DNA from: an uncultured Bacteroidaceae bacterium
GTDB lineage: Bacteria; Bacteroidota; Bacteroidia; Bacteroidales; Bacteroidaceae
NCBI GenBank assembly: GCA_905236065.1
Contig: CAJONZ010000067.1
Span: 1 to 35,234 of the forward strand
Direction: 5' to 3'
DNA length: 35,234 nucleotides
Below, in pieces: positions 33,701 through 35,234 of this stretch. The translations under genes and the position numbers were made by a program. Numbering within the stretch: position 1 is the stretch's first letter; every line of letters begins with the position of its first letter. The notes below the pieces were generated by a model. It ran no database searches and was not told the DNA's origin. It saw nothing but the letters and a program-made list of their open reading frames with translations.

Positions 33701-35232
33701 AGAATGCCGACTATACGGGTGCGACGGTCATCAACGAGGGAACGGTGGTTTTGAAGGAACTCTCCATGCAAGGCTCACCGTCCAGCATTGGCGTGGGCTC
33801 TACCAGCACGGCACGTTGGAAGGTGGGCAAGGCGACGATGGTGTTCGATGGGGCAAGTCTGGCTACCGACCGTGGCATCCAACTGAATGACACGGCCACC
33901 TTCCAGATTCCGACCAACTGTTCCACGACCTTGAAGGGACAGGTGGCAGGTTCCACGGCGGGTGTGTTGAGAAAGACGGGCAGCGGACAGCTTTCGTTCT
34001 CCTATTCCGCCGCCAATACCTACAAAGCGACCCTGTTTGCCGAGGGTACCATCGCACAGGGAACCTACAACGCCACCGTGGGTGCTGCAACCAGTGAGTT
34101 GCACGTGACGGGCAATGTGCGTTTTATCCAGTTCTATACGACCAACTCCGGCGATTCGCCGACGTTCCAAAACAAGCTGAACATCGACGAGGGTAAGACC
34201 CTCACCTTCATCGGGACAGGCCGTGGCTCGTTCAAGAGTACGCTGGTGGGCAAGGGTACACTGAAACTCTCCTCGGGATACGTCCGTTTCGACAATTCCA
34301 TGAATGCCAAGGATTTTGAAGGAACTGTAGAATTGGGTGCCGGTGCCAACCGCTTTATTCAGGCCATCGACATGCAGAAAGGTACGCTGGTGGTCGATGA
34401 GAATGTCAGTGTGACAGGCTACAAGGCCGGCGGCAGTGGTACGCAGACCTTTACCTATAAGCTGGGCGGTGTGCAAGGTGCCGGACAGTTGGGTGCAGGT
34501 ACTTGGAACGTGGGCTATGCAGGCCATGACGATACTTTTGCCGGACAGTTTGCGGGCAGCGTGAATAAATATGGTGAGGGTCGTTGGGTGCTGACGGGTG
34601 CCTCGACGGGTACGCTCAACGTCTATGAAGGTACGGTGTGGGCAAACTGCACAACGGCAGCCACCACGTCGGGCGGCATCGTCGTTCGCAGTGGGGCAAC
34701 CTTGAAGGGAAACGGACAGGTGCAGAACCTGACGGTGAAATCGGGAGCGACGTTGGGTACACTCTATCGCTCGCCCGCCATCACGTCGCAGGTAGGAACC
34801 CTGACCGTCAACGGAAACCTGACCACGGAGGCCGGTGCCGTCATTGAGGTGCGCACTCGCTCCACGGCTTCAAAGACAACCACGGACGTGTATAGCGTCA
34901 AGGGCAATGCCACGCTGACTTCGCCCGTCTTTAATCTGTCGCAACTCAACTCATCCTACAGCTATGTGCCCGGTCAGGACCTGCGCATCATCGACTGTGC
35001 CGGAACGCTGACCATCAACGGAACGCCGACCCTCCAGCCTGCTGTGCCGATGCCGGGCTATGAATGGGACACGAGTTCGCTGGCTACGGAAGGAATCCTG
35101 CGGGTACGCCCCTTGGAGGTTGTCACGCTCTCGGATGTCACGAACCTGATACGCTCTTACTTGATGGACAATAGCGACGGACGGATTCGCCTGACCGATG
35201 TCACGGCGTTGCTGCAACGCTATTTAAAATAA
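30751..35232 (+). CDS. PL11 rhamnogalacturonan lyase with long beta-helix tail
   Basis: A 1493-residue secreted protein. After a signal peptide (MKPNLLTYCCSLALLLVPAG) comes a PL11 domain, about residues 25-670: an eight-bladed propeller with calcium-binding DLNGDGEMEYV, DFDGDGKGEVC, DIDGDGV and DVDGDGCDEV loops, and the NHDDTLFTSKFCWPVDLN entry. It cleaves the RG-I backbone between galacturonic acid and rhamnose by elimination. Residues about 670-1455 contain several autotransporter-associated (PATR-like) strands, for example GSGGLVKNGSGRLVL and GTLTVNGNL, probably forming a beta-helix. The last about 35 residues (LSDVTNLIRSYL, then DNSDGRIRLTDVTALLQRYL) look like a dockerin-type repeat pair with one intact calcium loop. 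Typical PL11 enzymes are about 620 residues. I start at the ATG at 30751; the stop is 2 nt before the window end. Confidence 0.92.
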   Translation: MKPNLLTYCCSLALLLVPAGASAQRKQMALGRGVVAAQRDGKVTVTWRRLAQEPEDAKYNLYVDKTGGGNYVKLAGSLSLTNYQTALSSLPYGSNIAVSLIDAQGNEGARSLPFSFKNNTWANAAIRINYRQAGSPVVNHDDTLFTSKFCWPVDLNGDGEMEYVVNRIYNHKDQNGYEGHGADRLGGDYLEAYTRDGRHLWTVSLGIHFFAFGGQNDGVTVGDFDGDGKGEVCVQVCEGARLWDAQNKCMGKYLYYNGPQVSSTGSGMQVVSSDGSNPDIDGDGVTNYTYYNRGLNPQHYMLIIDGLTGEQKAVCPMTMPKDSQVEYTRTNKSAFMGDEYPYLSAAMGSAFLDGVNQSIVAQFQIRLKSGAHHYFTYAYGYEGGEFKELFRFPFWDNGNPSEFHHIRIGDVDGDGCDEVMNGAYALDNTGQMLWNSGINHGDRFRLSDIDPDHPGQEIYAIQQNAPDMLGTILYSATDGTSIKRWYMSSVGDVGRGECMDVDARHKGYEMWSTLPNMYNAKGEVISSQHPYPYEGLWWDDDLARECAWTPGSGDNAALVIGKYDGATGYTRQIQPSKEADWAVALETGVRPLFWGDILGDWREEIVLTEHDGSGDVGFVVYTTNYTTTIDNIYCLLEDPNYFGQITNRGYYQSPNTGFYLGFDMPRPALPPTIKADEKTALYDLTLGNAQVQAPANGVRNAYFMPVKGQTLTLSGAVEGDVTLWKGMQGTLVVAQEVAATSRLIVSEGTVEVNGQMACPIELRARGVLTGKGTIASLLFEGALNEVEGGIRPSGTLTVNGNLAFNQRMFLTIDLDAKTQLKVNGDLSVTDTLMFCLEASELKEGTYPLITYTGSFSGDVAHCGVRGAVGVSYEIVNTGNAIELVVKGQRDALANVQWRGDKSNTWDYSTENWAVQGEPTTFVAGDGVVFGDEAASTTVDMPSLMPAASVEVNSTKTYTFQGNGGLTGSGGLVKNGSGRLVLAAKNADYTGATVINEGTVVLKELSMQGSPSSIGVGSTSTARWKVGKATMVFDGASLATDRGIQLNDTATFQIPTNCSTTLKGQVAGSTAGVLRKTGSGQLSFSYSAANTYKATLFAEGTIAQGTYNATVGAATSELHVTGNVRFIQFYTTNSGDSPTFQNKLNIDEGKTLTFIGTGRGSFKSTLVGKGTLKLSSGYVRFDNSMNAKDFEGTVELGAGANRFIQAIDMQKGTLVVDENVSVTGYKAGGSGTQTFTYKLGGVQGAGQLGAGTWNVGYAGHDDTFAGQFAGSVNKYGEGRWVLTGASTGTLNVYEGTVWANCTTAATTSGGIVVRSGATLKGNGQVQNLTVKSGATLGTLYRSPAITSQVGTLTVNGNLTTEAGAVIEVRTRSTASKTTTDVYSVKGNATLTSPVFNLSQLNSSYSYVPGQDLRIIDCAGTLTINGTPTLQPAVPMPGYEWDTSSLATEGILRVRPLEVVTLSDVTNLIRSYLMDNSDGRIRLTDVTALLQRYLK

Positions 35233-35234
35233 AA

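Overview
The window looks like chromosomal DNA of a carbohydrate-degrading member of the Bacteroidales, most likely Prevotella or a close relative. The reasons are the recurring Bacteroidetes promoter motif (TTTG, about 19-20 nt, TAnnTTTG), the near absence of Shine-Dalgarno sequences, a membrane AraC regulator of the hybrid two-component type, several glycoside hydrolases with signal peptides, and a dockerin-like C-terminus on a secreted lyase. I assign the genus by pattern recognition only.

Layout. 1-131: the 3' part of a 5S rRNA gene and its terminator. 300-5570: a GH115 alpha-glucuronidase followed closely by a GH2 beta-galactosidase whose natural start appears to be ACG. 5608-5692: first copy of an unusual 22-nt-period repeat. 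5719-7212 (minus): AEC transporter and DJ-1/PfpI protein, divergent from NAD kinase (7362-8246). 8348-16198 (plus): an ABC exporter, a DUF3137-like membrane protein with an acidic repeat, an LPG-synthase-type membrane protein, and a receiver/PEP-synthase-like ATP-grasp fusion that lacks the phosphohistidine domain. 16234-18182 (minus): HAD phosphatase and MATE transporter, overlapping by 4 nt.

18355-25110 (plus): GH51 alpha-L-arabinofuranosidase, then rhaB, rhaA, rhaT and rhaD, a complete route from imported L-rhamnose to DHAP and lactaldehyde. 25315-25493: an intergenic gene for a small structured RNA with its own promoter and terminator. 25539-27558 (minus): GNAT acetyltransferase, an N-terminally truncated Fic protein and a Bro-N/Fic fusion, possibly preceded by a very small ORF. 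27809-30343 (minus): a membrane-spanning AraC regulator with a periplasmic propeller sensor but no kinase or receiver. 30751-35232 (plus): a very large PL11 rhamnogalacturonan lyase. The last two are divergent, with a double inverted-repeat operator candidate and a second copy of the 22-nt repeat between them.

Functionally, the theme is pectin and hemicellulose side chains. PL11 cuts the rhamnogalacturonan-I backbone. GH51, GH2 and GH115 can remove arabinose, galactose and (methyl)glucuronic acid. RhaT/A/B/D take up and catabolise the released rhamnose. No SusC/SusD pair, GH105 or dedicated rhamnose regulator is present, so this is not a complete polysaccharide utilisation locus. All functional calls come from reading protein sequences; no database search was run.
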